A stretch of 64,000 nucleotides of DNA from an uncultured Alistipes sp. (GTDB taxonomy: Bacteria; Bacteroidota; Bacteroidia; Bacteroidales; Rikenellaceae), in NCBI GenBank assembly GCA_944321765.1, contig CALUMQ010000029.1:233468-297467 (forward strand), written 5' to 3'. This document shows, piece by piece, positions 45,800-54,699 of the stretch; the stretch's first letter is position 1, and every line of letters begins with the position of its first letter. Below the pieces are notes generated by a model. It saw nothing but the letters and a program-made list of their open reading frames with translations, did not search any database and had not been told where the DNA came from. Made by a program: the position numbers and the translations under genes.

Positions 45800-46209
45800 C
45801 GGTTGAATTCCATGTAACTTTGTAAAATAATCGTGGCGGAGATCTTGTCCACCAGGGCCTTGTCTCGCCGGGCCATGCGGCCGATGCCGCTTTCGAGCAT
45901 CGCGCGGTGCGCAAGCACCGACGTGAAGCGTTCGTCGTAAAAGACCACCTCCTTGTCGGGCCATGCCTTTCGGAGGCGGGCAGCCAGCGGTTCAATGAAC
46001 CGCCACGTGTCGGACGGCGTGCCGTCCATCCGTGCGGGCTTTCCTACGACGATGGTCGAGACCTCCTCGCGCGCGAAGTAGTCGGCCAGCCACCGCTCCA
46101 ACTCCTTCGTCGGAACGGTCGTCAGGCCTCCGGCAATCAGCCGCAACGGGTCGCTTACGGCGATACCCGTGCGTTTCGTACCGTAATCTATGGCCAGGAT
46201 GCGTCCCAC
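45796..46209 (-). CDS. ruvX: Holliday junction resolvase-like RuvX/YqgF
   Basis: 137 residues. RNase H-like fold with the acidic residues in LAIDYGTKRTGIAVSDP, a VVGKPARMDGTPS loop, VVFYDERFTSVLAHRAML and a terminal KALVDKISATIIL (Asp). Linked to 16S rRNA 5' processing and, in some bacteria, to recombination. It overlaps def by four bases and begins 25 bases after glyS. Confidence 0.92.
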   Translation of the reverse strand: MGRILAIDYGTKRTGIAVSDPLRLIAGGLTTVPTKELERWLADYFAREEVSTIVVGKPARMDGTPSDTWRFIEPLAARLRKAWPDKEVVFYDERFTSVLAHRAMLESGIGRMARRDKALVDKISATIILQSYMEFNR

Positions 46210-46234
46210 GTCGGCGTCGTGCGGTCTGCAGCCC

Positions 46235-47779
46235 TTAGAGATTCAGTTTCTTGAAGAGCTTGCGGTAGGAGCACTCCTCGTCGACCAGGTGGTACAGAGC
46301 ATCAATGGCAATGCGCTCCTGCTGCATCGTGTCGCGGTAGCGGACCGTCACGGTGTTGTCCTCGAGCGTCTGGCCGTCGACCGTCACGCAGAAGGGCGTG
46401 CCGATGGCATCCTGCCGACGATAACGCTTGCCCACCGAATCCTTCTCGTCGTAAACGACGTTGAAGTCGTACTTCAGCAGATCGACGATCTTCTGGGCCA
46501 CCTCGGGCATGCCGTCCTTCTTCACGAGCGGCAGCACGGCCACCTTCACCGGAGCCAGCGCTGCGGGGAAACGCAGCACAACGCGCTGTTCGCCGCCGTC
46601 GAGCTTCTCCTCGGTGTAGGCCGCCGACATCACCTGCAGGAACATGCGGTCGACGCCGATCGAGGTCTCCACAACATAGGGAACATAGCTCTCGCCCGTC
46701 TCGGGATCGAAATACTGCAGCTTCTTGCCCGAGAGACGCTGGTGGTTGCCCAGGTCGAAGTCCGTACGCGAGTGGATACCTTCGACCTCCTTGAATCCGA
46801 ACGGGAAGTTGTACTCGATATCGGTAGCGGCATTGGCATAGTGGGCCAGCTTCTCGTGGTCGTGGAAGCGATAGTTGTCATCGCCGAAGCCCAGCGCACG
46901 GTGCCAGGCCATACGGGTATTTTTCCACTCGTTCCACCACTGCATTTCGGTGCCCGGGCGCACGAAGAACTGCATCTCCATCTGCTCGAACTCCCGCATG
47001 CGGAAGATGAACTGACGCGCCACAATCTCGTTGCGGAAAGCCTTGCCGATCTGCGCGATGCCGAACGGCAGCTTCATGCGGCCGGTCTTCTGGACGTTCA
47101 GGAAGTTCACGAAGATACCCTGCGCCGTCTCGGGACGCAGGTAGATCGTCGAAGCGCCGTCGGCCGTGGAGCCCATCTGCGTGGAGAACATCAGGTTGAA
47201 CTGACGCACCTCGGTCCAGTTGCGCGTGCCGGAGATCGGGCAGGCGATCTCGCAGTCGAGGATGATCTGACGCAGCTCCGTGAGGTCGTTGGCATTCATC
47301 GCCGCGGCAAAGCGCGCATGCACCTCGTCACGTTTCGCGGCGGTCTCGGCCACGCGCGGCGACGTGGCGCGGTATTTTGCCTCGTCGAAGTCGGCTCCGA
47401 AGCGCTTGCGCGCCTTCTCGACCTCCTTTTCGATCTTTTCATCCTGCTTGCCCAGCCAGTCCTCGATCAGCACGTCGGCACGGTAACGTTTCTTCGAATC
47501 GCGGTGCGCGATCAGCGGATCGTTGAACGCTGCCAGGTGACCCGAAGCCTCCCACGTCTTGGGGTGCATGAAGATCGCTGCATCGAGGCCCACGATATTC
47601 TCGTGCAGCTTGACCATCGAGTCCCACCAATAGCGCTTGATGTTGTTCTTCAACTCCACGCCGTTCTGTCCGTAATCGTACACGGCGCCGAGACCGTCGT
47701 AGATCTCGCTCGACGGAAAGACGAATCCGTACTCCTTGCAGTGTGCGACCAGCTTCTTGAAAAGTTCTTCCTGCGTCAT
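46235..47779 (-). CDS. glyS: Glycyl-tRNA synthetase, dimeric type
   Basis: 514 residues from ATG 47779; an upstream extension to 47923 has no homology. Charges tRNA-Gly. The length and motifs match the single-chain (alpha2) type: MTQEELFKKLVAHCKEYGFV then FPSSEIYDGLGAVYDYG, YLRPETAQGIFVNFLNVQ (class II motif 2 region), RMREFEQMEMQFFVRPGTE and the C-terminal anticodon-binding part (KVAVLPLVKKDG; DAIGTPFCVTVDG). A -7 box TATCTTTG lies at 47814-47821 on the minus strand. First gene of the unit with ruvX and def. Confidence 0.96.
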   Translation of the reverse strand: MTQEELFKKLVAHCKEYGFVFPSSEIYDGLGAVYDYGQNGVELKNNIKRYWWDSMVKLHENIVGLDAAIFMHPKTWEASGHLAAFNDPLIAHRDSKKRYRADVLIEDWLGKQDEKIEKEVEKARKRFGADFDEAKYRATSPRVAETAAKRDEVHARFAAAMNANDLTELRQIILDCEIACPISGTRNWTEVRQFNLMFSTQMGSTADGASTIYLRPETAQGIFVNFLNVQKTGRMKLPFGIAQIGKAFRNEIVARQFIFRMREFEQMEMQFFVRPGTEMQWWNEWKNTRMAWHRALGFGDDNYRFHDHEKLAHYANAATDIEYNFPFGFKEVEGIHSRTDFDLGNHQRLSGKKLQYFDPETGESYVPYVVETSIGVDRMFLQVMSAAYTEEKLDGGEQRVVLRFPAALAPVKVAVLPLVKKDGMPEVAQKIVDLLKYDFNVVYDEKDSVGKRYRRQDAIGTPFCVTVDGQTLEDNTVTVRYRDTMQQERIAIDALYHLVDEECSYRKLFKKLNL

Positions 47780-47863
47780 CGTATTGTCGTTTTGTTTATT
47801 GCATTCTGAATGGCAAAGATACAAAATTAACGAGAATATGGGCTTCCGGCGGAAATTTATTTC

Positions 47864-47871
47864 TATATTTG
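47864..47871 (+). promoter_or_regulatory. Possible -7 box of the BACON lipoprotein gene
   Basis: TATATTTG matches TAnnTTTG about 97 bases before the start. No -33 match is clear. Confidence 0.35.
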
Positions 47872-47968
47872 TTCCGGATAGTCCCCGGCTGGAGAGGAGC
47901 CGTGACGACATTCCGAACGACAAAGATATCTTCCAATAAAAACGCCTTACTGTTCAAAAAGATTTACC

Positions 47969-49186
47969 ATGAAACTTTGCCAAGCCCTCATGCTGGCCAC
48001 CTTTACGCTTCTGCTGGCTGCCTGCAGCGACAACGACAAACCCCAGTCGGGTGACTTCGGCGAGATCCAGGTTCCCGACGTCTCCCAACTGCTCCAGATG
48101 GCCGAGGCCGGGGAGGGGACCTCTCAAGTGACCTTCACCACACAAACCGCGTGGAGCTCCTCAATCCGCGCGACCCGAGCCGATGCCCCCGACTGGATCT
48201 CGATATCCCCGGACCACGGCGAGGGAGCCGGTACCTACACCGTTCAGATCACACTCCAGCCCAACACCGGCACGGAGTCCCGCACGGCCTTTATCACCAT
48301 TCGCTGCGGGGACTCGCAGATCGAGATCTCCGTCACGCAGAAGGCATCTGCCGGAGACAATGACGACGATTCGCAGTCGCGGCAGCCCAACGGTCGGCCG
48401 GTCCGCATCACGGAGTATGAGAACGGGCACCCCGAATCGGTGCTGCTCCTCACCTATGATGAGGAGGGTCGCCCGGCAGCGATCAAGAGCTATGGAGACA
48501 CGGAGCTCAAGGAGGCCTACGTCACCTGGGAGTTCACCTACGAGAGCTCGACCAAGCTTCTCATCACCGAGAAATATTACGACAAGCTACCCATGATCTA
48601 CGGACGAAACTGGGTATGCTCCGGCGGAGGATTCCAGACAGCATATAACGGTGCCTCGATTGACATTGCCGATATAACGGCCATTGAGGATCCGAAATCG
48701 ACCTGGACGTACGCTTTCGAATACAACGAAAGCGAACTCTCCAACCGCTACGAGGATTCTTACTATGATGGAGCTCTCTCCTCACAGAACGAGGCCCACT
48801 ACGTCTATCAAGGGTCCGAGAGCCTGCAGATCCGCTGGACGAACGGCAATACGCAGACCATCACCTGTGATCCGGACCTTTCGCGGCATGCGTCCGCCCA
48901 CGAGCGCCTCTTCACCGGTTTCAGGGCCTTTAACCCGGGCCTCTGCTTCACCTACGACTCCGACATGCTGCTATGCATGGGATTTCTTGGAATGACGTCC
49001 GACCTGCTGCCCGTCAAGGTCGTTTCGGCATGGCCCAACGGCAATCCGGTAACGGAGACCCTCTCCTACAAGTACTACGAACTCGACGGATGGAAATCCG
49101 GCGAGGAGATCGACGGCATGGAGATCACCCTTCGCAACAACGAAGGATCGGAATACCGGTATGTGCTGACCTTCGAGGGGATCTGA
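47969..49186 (+). CDS. Lipoprotein with BACON domain and DUF4595-like region
   Basis: 405 residues. The lipobox is LLAAC (Cys18). Residues about 30-130 form a BACON-type domain (VTFTTQTAWSSSIRAT; PDWISISPDHGEGAGTYTV; RTAFITIRCGDSQIEISVTQ). After an Asp-rich linker, a second part (about 145-400) starts RITEYENGHPESVLLLTYDE then EGRPAAI, and continues in YD-type repeats like DUF4595 proteins. Likely surface or periplasmic. It stands alone with a terminator after it. Ligand unknown. Confidence 0.75.
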   Translation: MKLCQALMLATFTLLLAACSDNDKPQSGDFGEIQVPDVSQLLQMAEAGEGTSQVTFTTQTAWSSSIRATRADAPDWISISPDHGEGAGTYTVQITLQPNTGTESRTAFITIRCGDSQIEISVTQKASAGDNDDDSQSRQPNGRPVRITEYENGHPESVLLLTYDEEGRPAAIKSYGDTELKEAYVTWEFTYESSTKLLITEKYYDKLPMIYGRNWVCSGGGFQTAYNGASIDIADITAIEDPKSTWTYAFEYNESELSNRYEDSYYDGALSSQNEAHYVYQGSESLQIRWTNGNTQTITCDPDLSRHASAHERLFTGFRAFNPGLCFTYDSDMLLCMGFLGMTSDLLPVKVVSAWPNGNPVTETLSYKYYELDGWKSGEEIDGMEITLRNNEGSEYRYVLTFEGI

Positions 49187-49519
49187 CCCGGGAACGACAG
49201 CATGAAAAAACGACGGCATCACCCCCGATGTCGTCGTTTTTATATCTCTGTCTCGTCAGAAGCCTGCTCCCGACCCGGTCCCAATCCGCTCCGATCTGGC
49301 CCCCGATCAGGTCACAGCCTGCACCCATTTGCCCCCCTGTGTCCAAACGGATCCTTTTCCTTGCTCTCGCCCAAACGTCCTCTCCCCGACCTCGGATCCT
49401 TCTCTTCCACTTTCCGGCCCTTGCAGCCCCTCTCTTCCTATTCCGGCCTCGGGGTCCCTTCATGTTCTTCGGTTCCTTCGGCGTACCCAGTCTTGCCGCC
49501 CGTCTTACCTTTTCCCGGA
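49187..49519 (+). other. Intergenic region, pyrimidine-rich plus strand
   Basis: Apart from the terminator at 49204-49242, I see no gene. From about 49255 to 49500 the plus strand is markedly C/T-rich, with little A or G. Open frames here carry no recognisable domain. Confidence 0.5.
49204..49242 (+). terminator. Terminator of the BACON lipoprotein gene
   Basis: AAAACGACGGCAT (49207-49219) pairs with ATGTCGTCGTTTT (49228-49240, one G-T pair), then TT. Confidence 0.8.
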
Positions 49520-50152
49520 CTATTCAATCAATCCGGCACGGCGAAACGAGAAGTCTCCTTCGCGGGAGATGATGATATGATCCAGTAGGCGGATGTCGAA
49601 CAACGCCGCAGCCTGTGCGACCCGTTCGGTCAGCGACTTGTCCTGAGGACTCGCTTCGGGACTTCCCGAGGGATGGTTGTGAATCAGAATAAGGCGCGTG
49701 GCCAACAGTTCCAACGCCCGTTTGATAATCAGCCGATGATCGACCACCGTAGAGGTAACTCCTCCCTGGCTGACGCGCTGCCGCTCGATAATTCGGTTCG
49801 ACGAGGTGAGGTAAACGGCCCAGCACTCCTCGTGCGAAAGGTGCTCCAACTGCGGACGGAACATCCGCACCAGATCATCACTTGTGGCAATGACCTCCGA
49901 GGCTATGCCCTCCGACGCAATACGACGGCCACACTCGGCTGCCGCCAGCAACATCCGTGCACGCCGCAGCCCCAGACCGCCGATCATGCGCAACCGCGCC
50001 TCGGGCTCCGCGGCCAGACGGGCCAGGGATCCGCCACAGGCGGCCAGCAGCGTCGCGGCAAGCGGCTCGTCATCGAGCAGCAGCCCCAGCAGCTCGACAT
50101 CGCTCAGCGACTTCACCCCCCGGGCCGCCATCTTGTCGGAGAGGCGGCTCAC
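49520..50152 (-). CDS. radC: RadC-family JAB-domain protein
   Basis: 210 residues. The N-terminal part has a helix-hairpin-helix-like stretch (MIGGLGLRRARMLLAAAECG). The C-terminal JAMM/MPN domain carries LILIHNHPSGSPEASPQD, with metal-ligand His residues and the later Asp, and ends DHIIISREGDFSFRRAGLIE. A repair role was once assumed; the true function of the family is unsettled. It overlaps rnc by four bases (ATGA) and is the last gene of acpP-fabF-rnc-radC. Confidence 0.9.
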   Translation of the reverse strand: MSRLSDKMAARGVKSLSDVELLGLLLDDEPLAATLLAACGGSLARLAAEPEARLRMIGGLGLRRARMLLAAAECGRRIASEGIASEVIATSDDLVRMFRPQLEHLSHEECWAVYLTSSNRIIERQRVSQGGVTSTVVDHRLIIKRALELLATRLILIHNHPSGSPEASPQDKSLTERVAQAAALFDIRLLDHIIISREGDFSFRRAGLIE

Positions 50153-50922
50153 GAGCGTACCAGTTTATCGACCTTGTCGAGCAGCGAGGCACACTGCTCG
50201 TCGGTCACACCCTGCGACACGGAGTAGGCTGCATGCTGTTCGGCCTCCTTCTTCGAGTCTCCCGAACCGTGCCCGACCTCCATGCCGTCGATCAGCACCT
50301 TGCAGTAGAATACCGGATGGTTTGAAGCGTACTCCTTGTCATGCTCCGTATGGAAAACCACTTGATGACGGTTTTTCTGGCCCCACTCGATCAGCCGGCT
50401 CTTGAAGTCCGTCTCCGATTCGGTCAGATCCTCAAGATTCAGGTAGCGGGCATAGATGCCCCCGATCAGCAGGCGATTGACAAAATCATACCCCTGATCC
50501 AGGTAGATGGCACCCATCATCGCCTCGAAAGCATCGCCGAAGATGTGTTTCTGGACAACACCGGCACCATTGGAGATCACATGACGGTCCAGTCCGAGGT
50601 GCACGGCCAGGGCATTCAGCGACTGGCGCGAAACGATCTTCGAACGGAGCTGGGTCATGAAACCCTCGTCGCAATCGGGGTATTCGATGAAGAGATAGTC
50701 GGACGTGACGGCCTCGATGATGGCGTCGCCGAGGTATTCGAGACGCTCGTTGTTGATCGTCCGGCCGTCGTCCAAAACCAAAGAAGCTGACTTGTGAATC
50801 AAAGCCAGCTTATAAAGTTCGATGTTGTGCGGCACGAAGCCGAACAGGTCATCGACCATTCTGTAATACTCCCGATCCCGACCGAAATTCCGCCGCAGCG
50901 GACGTAACAGAAAGTCGATCAC
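50149..50922 (-). CDS. rnc: Ribonuclease III
   Basis: 257 residues. Cleaves double-stranded RNA, including rRNA precursors. The signature NERLEYLGDAIIEAVTSDYL is complete, as is HIFGDAFEAMMGAIYLDQGY, giving the acidic catalytic residues. The dsRNA-binding domain follows (DFKSRLIEWGQKNRHQVVFH; GHGSGDSKKEAEQHAAYSV). A 20-base gap separates it from fabF, the usual neighbour. Confidence 0.96.
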   Translation of the reverse strand: MIDFLLRPLRRNFGRDREYYRMVDDLFGFVPHNIELYKLALIHKSASLVLDDGRTINNERLEYLGDAIIEAVTSDYLFIEYPDCDEGFMTQLRSKIVSRQSLNALAVHLGLDRHVISNGAGVVQKHIFGDAFEAMMGAIYLDQGYDFVNRLLIGGIYARYLNLEDLTESETDFKSRLIEWGQKNRHQVVFHTEHDKEYASNHPVFYCKVLIDGMEVGHGSGDSKKEAEQHAAYSVSQGVTDEQCASLLDKVDKLVRS

Positions 50923-50941
50923 GGTAACAATACGGTATTTT

Positions 50942-52189
50942 TCAGATCTTGCGCAGAATGAGTGTCGAGTTGTGACCGCCGAATCCGAACGTATTGCTCA
51001 GGCAGCACTTCACGTCACGCTTCTGTGCCGTGCCGAGCGTCAGGTTCAGACGCGGATCGATCTCCGGGTCGAGATTCTCACAGTTGATCGTCGGGGGAAC
51101 CACGCCGTGCGTCATGGCGAAGATGCAGGCCAGGGCCTCCACTGCGCCCGTAGCACCAAGCAGGTGTCCGGTCATGGACTTCGTCGAGGAGATGTTGACG
51201 TTGTAGACATGGTCGCCCAGCACCTCGGCCACCGCCTTCAGCTCCGGAAGGTCGCCGGCGGGCGTCGACGTGCCGTGGACATTTACATAGTCGATCTCCT
51301 CGGGTTTGATTCCCGCATCCTTGATCGCCTCGCGCATCGCCTTGATGGCCCCCTTGCCTTCGGGATGGGGTGCCGTGAAGTGGTGAGCGTCGGCGGATGC
51401 GCCGGCTCCGGCAATCTCGCAATAAATCTTTGCGCCGCGGGCCTTCGCGTGCTCGTACTCCTCGAGGATCAAGGCTCCGGCTCCCTCACCGATCACGAAA
51501 CCGTCGCGATCCTTGTCGAAGGGGCGCGAGGCGTGCTGCGGGTCGTCGTTGCGCGTCGAGAGGGCCTGCATGGAGTTGAAGCCTCCGACCGAGGGCTCGT
51601 TGACGGCAGCCTCCGAACCTCCGGCCACCATGACATCGGCCTTTCCGTAGCGGATGGCATCCACTGCGGCGGCAATGCCGTGGTTCGACGATGCACAGGC
51701 CGAAACCACGCAGTAGTTCGGGCCCATGAAGCCGTACTTGATGGAGATGAATCCCGCAGCGATGTCGGAGATCATGCGGGGAATAAAAAACGGGCTAAAC
51801 CGCGGGGTTCCATCCCCTGCGGCCCAGCCCACGCACTCATCGAAGAACGATTTGATGCCTCCGATGCCCGAGCTCCAGATGACGCCCACCTGCTCCTTGT
51901 CGACCTTCTCCAGGTCGAGGGCCGAATCCTCGACAGCCTGCGTGGCTGCGATCAGGGCATACTGCGTGAAGAGGTCATACTTGCGGACCTCCTTGCGGTC
52001 GAAATACTGTGCCGGGTCGTAATTCTTTACTTCGCAGGCAAACTTGGTCTTAAACTTTTCTGCATTGAAATGAGTAATCGGTGCGGCTCCGCTGACACCT
52101 TTTTCCAGATTCGTGAAAAACTCCTCAATATTTTTGCCGAGCGGATTGATCGTACCGATGCCCGTAACAACTACTCTTCTTCCTGCCAT
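50942..52189 (-). CDS. fabF: 3-oxoacyl-ACP synthase II
   Basis: 415 residues from ATG 52189 (a TTG two codons earlier is unlikely). Condenses malonyl-ACP with acyl-ACP in fatty acid elongation. Catalytic Cys in VVSACASSNHGIAAAVDAI, His in VNVHGTSTPAGD and His in KSMTGHLLGATGAVEA are all present, plus the closing NTFGFGGHNSTLILRK. It follows acpP by 50 bases in the same direction. Confidence 0.97.
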   Translation of the reverse strand: MAGRRVVVTGIGTINPLGKNIEEFFTNLEKGVSGAAPITHFNAEKFKTKFACEVKNYDPAQYFDRKEVRKYDLFTQYALIAATQAVEDSALDLEKVDKEQVGVIWSSGIGGIKSFFDECVGWAAGDGTPRFSPFFIPRMISDIAAGFISIKYGFMGPNYCVVSACASSNHGIAAAVDAIRYGKADVMVAGGSEAAVNEPSVGGFNSMQALSTRNDDPQHASRPFDKDRDGFVIGEGAGALILEEYEHAKARGAKIYCEIAGAGASADAHHFTAPHPEGKGAIKAMREAIKDAGIKPEEIDYVNVHGTSTPAGDLPELKAVAEVLGDHVYNVNISSTKSMTGHLLGATGAVEALACIFAMTHGVVPPTINCENLDPEIDPRLNLTLGTAQKRDVKCCLSNTFGFGGHNSTLILRKI

Positions 52190-52239
52190 AACCAAATTTA
52201 AGACTTATTTACCGTTTTGAATGTAAAAGACGAAAAAAA

Positions 52240-52476
52240 CTATTTCTTGTGCTCCTCGATATACTTGATCGCGTCGCCGACGGTGGTGATCTTCTCAGCA
52301 TCCTCGTCGGGGATCTGGATATCGAAAGCCTTCTCGAACTCCATGATCAACTCTACGGTGTCGAGCGAATCTGCGCCCAGGTGGTTGGTGAAGCTGGCTT
52401 CGGGAACTACTTCCGACTCCTTGACACCCAGTTTGTCAACGATGATCTCGACAACTTTAGACTGAACTTCTGACAT
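52240..52476 (-). CDS. acpP: Acyl carrier protein
   Basis: 78 residues, acidic four-helix carrier. Phosphopantetheine attaches to Ser37 in [18 protein letters not shown]. First gene of the acpP-fabF-rnc-radC unit. Its promoter lies in an inverted repeat shared with the divergent pepE gene. Confidence 0.97.
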   Translation of the reverse strand: MSEVQSKVVEIIVDKLGVKESEVVPEASFTNHLGADSLDTVELIMEFEKAFDIQIPDEDAEKITTVGDAIKYIEEHKK

Positions 52477-52543
52477 AGCTTTTAAGTTTTTAGTTAAACA
52501 AATATTAGGAAATTGTTCTCTATATTTCCAACATGAATTTGCG

Positions 52544-52572
52544 CAAAAGTAAAACTTTTTTTATTACTTTTG
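52544..52572. promoter_or_regulatory. Divergent promoter inverted repeat (acpP and pepE)
   Basis: CAAAAGTAA (52544-52552) and TTACTTTTG (52564-52572) form a perfect 9-base inverted repeat with an 11-base spacer. Each arm contains a TACTTTTG -7 box, one for each strand, so the two promoters face outwards from the same element. TTTG-like -33 boxes lie 22-23 bases away, slightly too far. Confidence 0.45.
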
Positions 52573-52654
52573 ACAAAACGGCCCGATTTTTTATTCACAA
52601 GATTTTCGACATTTAGCACAAAATTATTGGCAATAAGTTAATATACAATACATT

Positions 52655-53356
52655 ATGAAATTACTTCTGATCTCGAATTCAACCAATGCCGGGGAGGAAT
52701 ATCTGCGCTATCCGCTGCCCGAAATCGGGCATTTCCTCGACGGAGTCAGTGAAGTGGCATTCGTCCCCTACGCTGCCGTCACCTATTCGTACGCCGAGTA
52801 TGAACGCAAGGTGCAACGGCGATTCGCCGAGCTCGGCATCCGTGTGCGGTCGGTGCACCGCGCCAAGGACCCTGCGGCCGCAATACGCTCGGCACAAGCC
52901 ATTTGCGTCGGAGGAGGCAACACCTTCGCCCTGGCGCGCAAGATGCAGCAGCAGGGACTCATGCAGGCCATCCTGCGACGGATCCGGGCCGGCGTGCCCT
53001 ACGTCGGCTGGTCGGCAGGAAGCAACGTCTGCTGCCCTACGATCTGCACGACAAACGACATGCCGATCGTACAGCCCGAATCGTTCCGGGCCATCGGAGC
53101 CGTGAAATTCCAGATCAATCCCCACTACCTCGATGCCAACCCCGAAGGGCACGCCGGAGAGACGCGCGAACAGCGCATCCTGGAGTTCATCGAGGCAAAT
53201 CCCCGCCGATGGGTCGTCGGACTGCGCGAAGGGTGCATGCTGCGCCTCGACGAGGAGCATCTCGAACTGATCGGAAACCGCCCGATGCGTATCTTCCGCA
53301 AAGGACTCGAGCCCTATGAGGTGCGTCCGGGCGACAATCTGTCGTTTTTATTATAA
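52655..53356 (+). CDS. pepE: Peptidase E (S51 dipeptidase)
   Basis: 233 residues. Cleaves Asp-X dipeptides in the cytoplasm. The nucleophile Ser is in YVGWSAGSNVCCPTI; the family also shows AICVGGGNTFALARKM and FQINPHYLDA. Complete. The next gene starts 11 bases later. Confidence 0.92.
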   Translation: MKLLLISNSTNAGEEYLRYPLPEIGHFLDGVSEVAFVPYAAVTYSYAEYERKVQRRFAELGIRVRSVHRAKDPAAAIRSAQAICVGGGNTFALARKMQQQGLMQAILRRIRAGVPYVGWSAGSNVCCPTICTTNDMPIVQPESFRAIGAVKFQINPHYLDANPEGHAGETREQRILEFIEANPRRWVVGLREGCMLRLDEEHLELIGNRPMRIFRKGLEPYEVRPGDNLSFLL

Positions 53357-53367
53357 TAAATAGGTAT

Positions 53368-54210
53368 ATGAAGGTATTGATTGCAGGACTGGGTCTCATC
53401 GGAGGTTCGCTGGCCCTGGTCCTGCGCGATCACGGCATCGCCTCGGAGATCCTCGGCGTCGAGAACTCCGAGACACATGCCGCCGAAGCGCTGAAACTCG
53501 GCCTGGCCGATCGCATCGTCGGATTTGACGAAGGGGTCGCCGAGGCCGATCTCATCGTGCTGGCCACCCCCGTCGACACCATTCCGCTGATGGCCGTCAA
53601 GGCCCTCAACCGCGTCAATGACAAGCAGGTGGTGATGGACGTCGGGTCGATCAAGGGAGAGTTGTGCGAGGTCGTCTCCATGCATGCACACCGCGGGCGG
53701 TTTGTCGCCGCGCACCCGATGTGGGGCACCGAATACAGCGGTCCTCAGGCAGCCCGCCACGACGCCTTTACGGGACGCAACGTCGTGTTGTGCGACACGG
53801 CCCACAGCGATCCCGACGCCGTTGCATGCGTCGAGGCGATCTTCCGGGAGCTGAAGTGTCCGATCATTTACATGGACCCCGAGGAGCACGATCTCCACAC
53901 GGCATATGTCTCGCACATCTCCCACGTCACCTCGTTTGCCCTGGCCCTCACGGTCCTTGAAAAGGAGCGCGAGGAGCAGCACATCTTCGATCTGGCGGGC
54001 GGAGGTTTCGAAAGCACCGTGCGTCTGGCAAAGAGCTCCGCCTCGACGTGGGTGCCGATTCTCCTGCGCAACAAATACAACGTGCTGGATGTCCTGCGTG
54101 AACACATCCACCAGCTGCAGATCATGCGCAAGATGCTCGAACGCGACGACGCCGAAGGGCTGAGGGGGCTCATGGAGCGGGCCAACACCATCCAGCGCAT
54201 CATCAAGTGA
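53368..54210 (+). CDS. tyrA: Prephenate dehydrogenase
   Basis: 280 residues. NAD(P)-binding motif AGLGLIGGSLALVL at residues 6-19; ADLIVLATPVDTIPLM, MDVGSIKGEL, FVAAHPMWGTEYSG and HDLHTAYVSHISHVTSFAL complete the family signature with catalytic His residues. Oxidatively decarboxylates prephenate in tyrosine synthesis. No chorismate mutase or ACT domain. It overlaps yraN by one base. Confidence 0.92.
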   Translation: MKVLIAGLGLIGGSLALVLRDHGIASEILGVENSETHAAEALKLGLADRIVGFDEGVAEADLIVLATPVDTIPLMAVKALNRVNDKQVVMDVGSIKGELCEVVSMHAHRGRFVAAHPMWGTEYSGPQAARHDAFTGRNVVLCDTAHSDPDAVACVEAIFRELKCPIIYMDPEEHDLHTAYVSHISHVTSFALALTVLEKEREEQHIFDLAGGGFESTVRLAKSSASTWVPILLRNKYNVLDVLREHIHQLQIMRKMLERDDAEGLRGLMERANTIQRIIK

Positions 54211-54575
54211 TGAACACCAACGCCGAAACGGGGCGCTGCGGGGAGCAGGCCGCCACGGAGTATCTCCGGCGACAGGGGTATGACATCCTGGCACGGAACT
54301 GGCGTCGGGGAAGCTACGAACTGGATATCGTGGCACTCCATCGCGGAGTACTGCACTTCGTGGAGGTCAAGACCCGGCAGGCCGGAGGGCTGACCCCTCC
54401 CGAGGCGGCCCTGACACGGAGAAAGTTCCGGGCCCTTTCACGCGCCGCGGCCTGCTACCTCGCCGCAACGGGGTGGAAGGGAGAGGTCCAGTTCGATCTG
54501 GTAAAGGTCGAGATCTTCCCGACGGGCATTCCCTGTGTCGAGCTGGTCGAAAATGCCCTGGAATACAACTGGTAA
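54210..54575 (+). CDS. yraN: YraN/UPF0102 family endonuclease-like protein
   Basis: 121 residues from ATG 54210, overlapping the tyrA stop. The PD-(D/E)XK-like residues are visible: Glu in GRCGEQAATEYL, Asp in SYELDIVALHRG and the EVK in LHFVEVKTRQAGG. Cellular role poorly known; often near rnhB or processing genes. Co-transcribed with tyrA. Confidence 0.9.
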   Translation: MNTNAETGRCGEQAATEYLRRQGYDILARNWRRGSYELDIVALHRGVLHFVEVKTRQAGGLTPPEAALTRRKFRALSRAAACYLAATGWKGEVQFDLVKVEIFPTGIPCVELVENALEYNW

Positions 54576-54576
54576 T

Positions 54577-54607
54577 TTTGCAGATCCGGCAAAATATGCT
54601 ATCTTTG
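54577..54607 (+). promoter_or_regulatory. Promoter of waaA
   Basis: TTTG (54577-54580), a 19-base spacer and TATCTTTG (54600-54607), 92 bases before waaA and beginning right after the yraN stop. Confidence 0.65.
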
Positions 54608-54699
54608 TCGGACCTATAAACGAACTACCTGACGCAGAATGGTTAGGAAATCCTCTGTCGAAGGTGCAAGGTCACTGATCATCAACACACTGGACACCG

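Noticed and set aside
46190-47809. Long plus-strand open frame opposite glyS
   Set aside because: Shadow; glyS motifs are on the minus strand.
49202-49588. Plus-strand Ser/Pro-rich open frame
   Set aside because: Consequence of the pyrimidine-rich stretch and overlap with radC; no domain.
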